A stretch of 64,000 nt of DNA, taken from an uncultured Pseudomonadota bacterium (lineage in GTDB: Bacteria > Pseudomonadota > Gammaproteobacteria > Burkholderiales > JALYOK01). Shown piece after piece: positions 62,448-64,000 of the stretch; the stretch's first letter is position 1, and each line of letters begins with the position of its first letter. Position numbers and translations under genes: made by a program. The stretch lies in contig CADEHE010000010.1 of NCBI GenBank assembly GCA_902826775.1, positions 33,949 through 97,948 on the forward strand. The letters are read 5' to 3'. Under the pieces are notes generated by a model that saw only the letters and a program-made list of their open reading frames with translations, ran no database searches and had not been told where the DNA came from.

Positions 62448-63284
62448 TCATGGTCGAAAGCGCATTGACAAATCTACTGCGCGCGCATTCTTGGTGAGCG
62501 CGCCGATCGAGATTCGATGCACACCGGTTTCTGCAACCGCGCGCACGTTCGCTAAGTCGATGCCGCCGGATGCTTCCAGTTCGGCGCGGCTTGCCGTGAG
62601 CCGCACTGCTTCTCGCAGTTGTTGCAAAGAAAAATTGTCCAACAGGATCAATCTTGCGCCAGCGCCGATGGCCGTTTCCAAGTCCGCTAAGTTCTCGACT
62701 TCGATCTGCACCGGGACGCCGCTCGGCGCGGCTTGAAACGCGCGCTCCAGCGCCGGGCGGATGCCCCCGGCTGCCATGATGTGGTTCTCTTTGATCAGGA
62801 TGCCGTCAAACAAGCCGATGCGATGATTGGTGCCGCCGCCGCACGTCACCGCATATTTTTGCGCGCGCCGCAGCCCGGGCAGCGTCTTGCGGGTGTCGAC
62901 GATCTTGGCGCGCGTGCCGCGCACTTCGCTCACGTAGCGGTGCACCAGCGTCGCCGTGCCGGAGAGCAGTTGCAGGAAATTCAGGGCAGTGCGCTCGGCG
63001 CTCAGCATAGCGCGGGCATTGCCGCGCACTTCACATAGGACTTGATTGGGCGCGCATTGCGTGCCCTCGGCACAGTGCCAGCGCACTACCGCGCTCGCGT
63101 CAAGCTGCGCGAACGCCTGCTCGAACCAGGCTTGGCCGCACAACACAGCGTGTTCGCGGCTGATGATGCTGGCCTCGCCTGCCGCGTTCGCCGCAATCAG
63201 CGCTGCGGTTAGGTCGCCTGAACCGATGTCTTCGGCCAGCGCCCGGGCTACATCGGCGGCTGCCAGCGCTTGTATTTCGGTCAT
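62448..63284 (-). CDS. nadC: nicotinate-nucleotide pyrophosphorylase (carboxylating)
   Basis: NadC (278 residues) makes nicotinate mononucleotide from quinolinate and PRPP in NAD synthesis. Quinolinate and PRPP-binding motifs are seen: EDIGSGDLT, RTALNFLQLLSG, DTRKTLPGLR, CGGGTNHRIGLFDGILIKENH, EVENL and ASGGIDLANV. It lies 47 bases upstream of mlaA and 15 bases downstream of the DUF3365 gene on the same strand. Confidence 0.97.
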   Translation of the reverse strand: MTEIQALAAADVARALAEDIGSGDLTAALIAANAAGEASIISREHAVLCGQAWFEQAFAQLDASAVVRWHCAEGTQCAPNQVLCEVRGNARAMLSAERTALNFLQLLSGTATLVHRYVSEVRGTRAKIVDTRKTLPGLRRAQKYAVTCGGGTNHRIGLFDGILIKENHIMAAGGIRPALERAFQAAPSGVPVQIEVENLADLETAIGAGARLILLDNFSLQQLREAVRLTASRAELEASGGIDLANVRAVAETGVHRISIGALTKNARAVDLSMRFRP

Positions 63285-63299
63285 GCCGACGCGAGCCTC

Positions 63300-63872
63300 T
63301 CAGAGCGCCTTTTTGATGGTGATCGCGCCGCGGACCTGGCCGGCGCTGTAGCCGACGGCGCGATCCGCCGGGTAGTCTTTGCTGAGTTGCTCTTTTACTT
63401 CCGCGGGAATGGCTTGCGCATCGCCGTGACAAGTCAAGCAGAGCGGCTGCACCGGTAGCGCTTTCATGTAACGGAAGAATCTGCCTGCGGGTTCGTCGAC
63501 GATTACGGCCTGCTCCAGTGTTTCCGCTTTTTCGCCGGCGCGCACTTTGGCATCAAATGAGAGCAGCTGCTCTTGCTCCCAAGCGTCGGCGAGACCCAGC
63601 ATCGGGTTGCGCGGCCTGAGGCTGACGCGGGTCAATTTCATGCCGTGCTTGGCTGACAGTTCGCCCGCGATGGTCGGTGCGAGAGATTTGCAGACCTGGA
63701 CCGCCCCCATTGGGCCTTTTTCGGCAAGCTCCTTCTTGAGCGCGCCCCCGAGTTGCTGCGCGAGGCTCGCCGCTGCGGCGCGCGCCTCGGTGGTGAGCGC
63801 GGCGAGGTCCTGCGCTTGTGCTGCGTTGATCAAAAAGAAGAAAACGAGTCCCGCGCCAATCCTGCCATGCAT
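63300..63872 (-). CDS. exported DUF3365/Tll0287-like haem protein
   Basis: A 190-residue periplasmic protein with a signal peptide (to AAQA) and a DUF3365 domain. Helix VQVCKSLAP and RPRNPMLGLADAWEQEQL lead to RYMKALPVQPLCLTCHG, with one CxxCH for a covalent haem, and then YPADRAVGYSAGQVRGAITI, typical of Tll0287-like redox sensors. It may sense redox state or act as an electron-transfer protein. First gene of a likely unit with nadC. Confidence 0.85.
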   Translation of the reverse strand: MHGRIGAGLVFFFLINAAQAQDLAALTTEARAAAASLAQQLGGALKKELAEKGPMGAVQVCKSLAPTIAGELSAKHGMKLTRVSLRPRNPMLGLADAWEQEQLLSFDAKVRAGEKAETLEQAVIVDEPAGRFFRYMKALPVQPLCLTCHGDAQAIPAEVKEQLSKDYPADRAVGYSAGQVRGAITIKKAL

Positions 63873-63917
63873 AGCCAGCCCTCCTCAAGAGCTGGCAATA
63901 TACACTGCCCCCCGCCC

Positions 63918-64000
63918 GGCGACCAAGCCGGGCACGCGTTATCTGCGGCGACCAAGCCGGGCACGCGTTATCTGCGGCGACCAAGCCGGGCACGCGTTAT
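63918..64000. repeat. 29-bp tandem direct repeat at the window end
   Basis: GGCGACCAAGCCGGGCACGC plus GTTATCTGC repeats at 63918-63946 and 63947-63975, with a third copy (first 25 bases) cut by the window end at 64000. Copies are identical. There is no spacer, so it is not a CRISPR array. It could be a minisatellite or an assembly end artefact. Confidence 0.85.

Noticed and set aside
63918..64000. CRISPR array
   Set aside because: The copies are adjacent, with no spacers and no cas genes.
1..64000. tRNA, rRNA, prophage or insertion-sequence genes
   Set aside because: No cloverleaf-like, rRNA-like, integrase, transposase or terminal inverted-repeat signal was recognised on either strand by eye.

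Overview
The window is GC-rich chromosomal DNA from a heterotrophic, aerobic Gram-negative bacterium, most likely an uncultured betaproteobacterium. I infer this from gene order: coaBC-dut facing radC-rpmB-rpmG, and purN followed by two DUF3108 genes and an RsmB-type methyltransferase. Outer-membrane genes (mlaA, rlpA, LptD-independent lipoproteins such as the CsgG-like one) fit this too. No rRNA, tRNA, transposase, prophage or CRISPR array was seen.

Layout. 1-5.1 kb: AddB/AddA-type recombination helicase-nuclease pair, with a possible 27-codon leader ORF coupled to addA. 5.2-8.3 kb: cold-shock protein, a Baeyer-Villiger-type flavin monooxygenase (BVMO), a pair of small conserved hypotheticals and a DUF192 protein. 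8.4-18.3 kb: housekeeping core (dut, coaBC, radC, rpmB, rpmG, fatty-acid desaturase, MscS channel, PLD nuclease, RsmB-like methyltransferase, two DUF3108 proteins, purN). 18.5-30.1 kb: a catabolic and signalling region with an intradiol ring-cleavage dioxygenase plus SDR, a truncated MerR regulator, a seven-PAS MASE1 histidine kinase with its NarL-type regulator, a DUF35/thiolase-like pair, another SDR and pcaIJ. 30.2-35.2 kb: WHy lipoprotein, HtrA protease, a large di-haem cytochrome resembling MauG/RoxA proteins, and an AroE homologue. 35.4-43.1 kb: LLM flavin oxidoreductases, PhyH dioxygenase, HpcH/HpaI aldolase, rlpA, a collapsed DUF1326/DUF2182 remnant and mutS. 43.2-49.8 kb: ankyrin-like membrane protein, a tightly coupled BVMO-cupin-NTF2-like operon, aldo/keto reductase, amidohydrolase. 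49.8-55.8 kb: a BNR propeller protein with a second propeller-like gene, a flavoprotein gene broken by one amber codon, a proteasome-fold (Ntn) protein and a GST. 55.9-60.1 kb: CsgG-like lipoprotein, then a Tat-exported DsrE-like protein, a TsdA-like di-haem cytochrome and a SulP transporter. 60.2-64 kb: enolase-superfamily enzyme, mlaA, nadC, a DUF3365 haem protein and a 29-bp tandem repeat running off the end.

How the genes fit together. Several clusters point to breakdown of cyclic or aromatic compounds: two BVMOs, the intradiol dioxygenase, pcaIJ, a thiolase-like protein lacking the usual Cys beside DUF35 (as in steroid side-chain retro-aldolases), PhyH, LLM oxidoreductases, GST and an enolase-superfamily enzyme. 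The DsrE-like/TsdA-like/SulP trio suggests periplasmic thiosulfate or related sulfur-anion metabolism. Dispersed palindromic repeats (near 8.4, 30.7, 35.4, 60.2 and 61.5 kb) and three decayed loci (DUF1326/DUF2182, the amber-interrupted flavoprotein, the HTH-only MerR) show moderate genome erosion. All functions are read from sequence motifs and remembered families; no database search was run.
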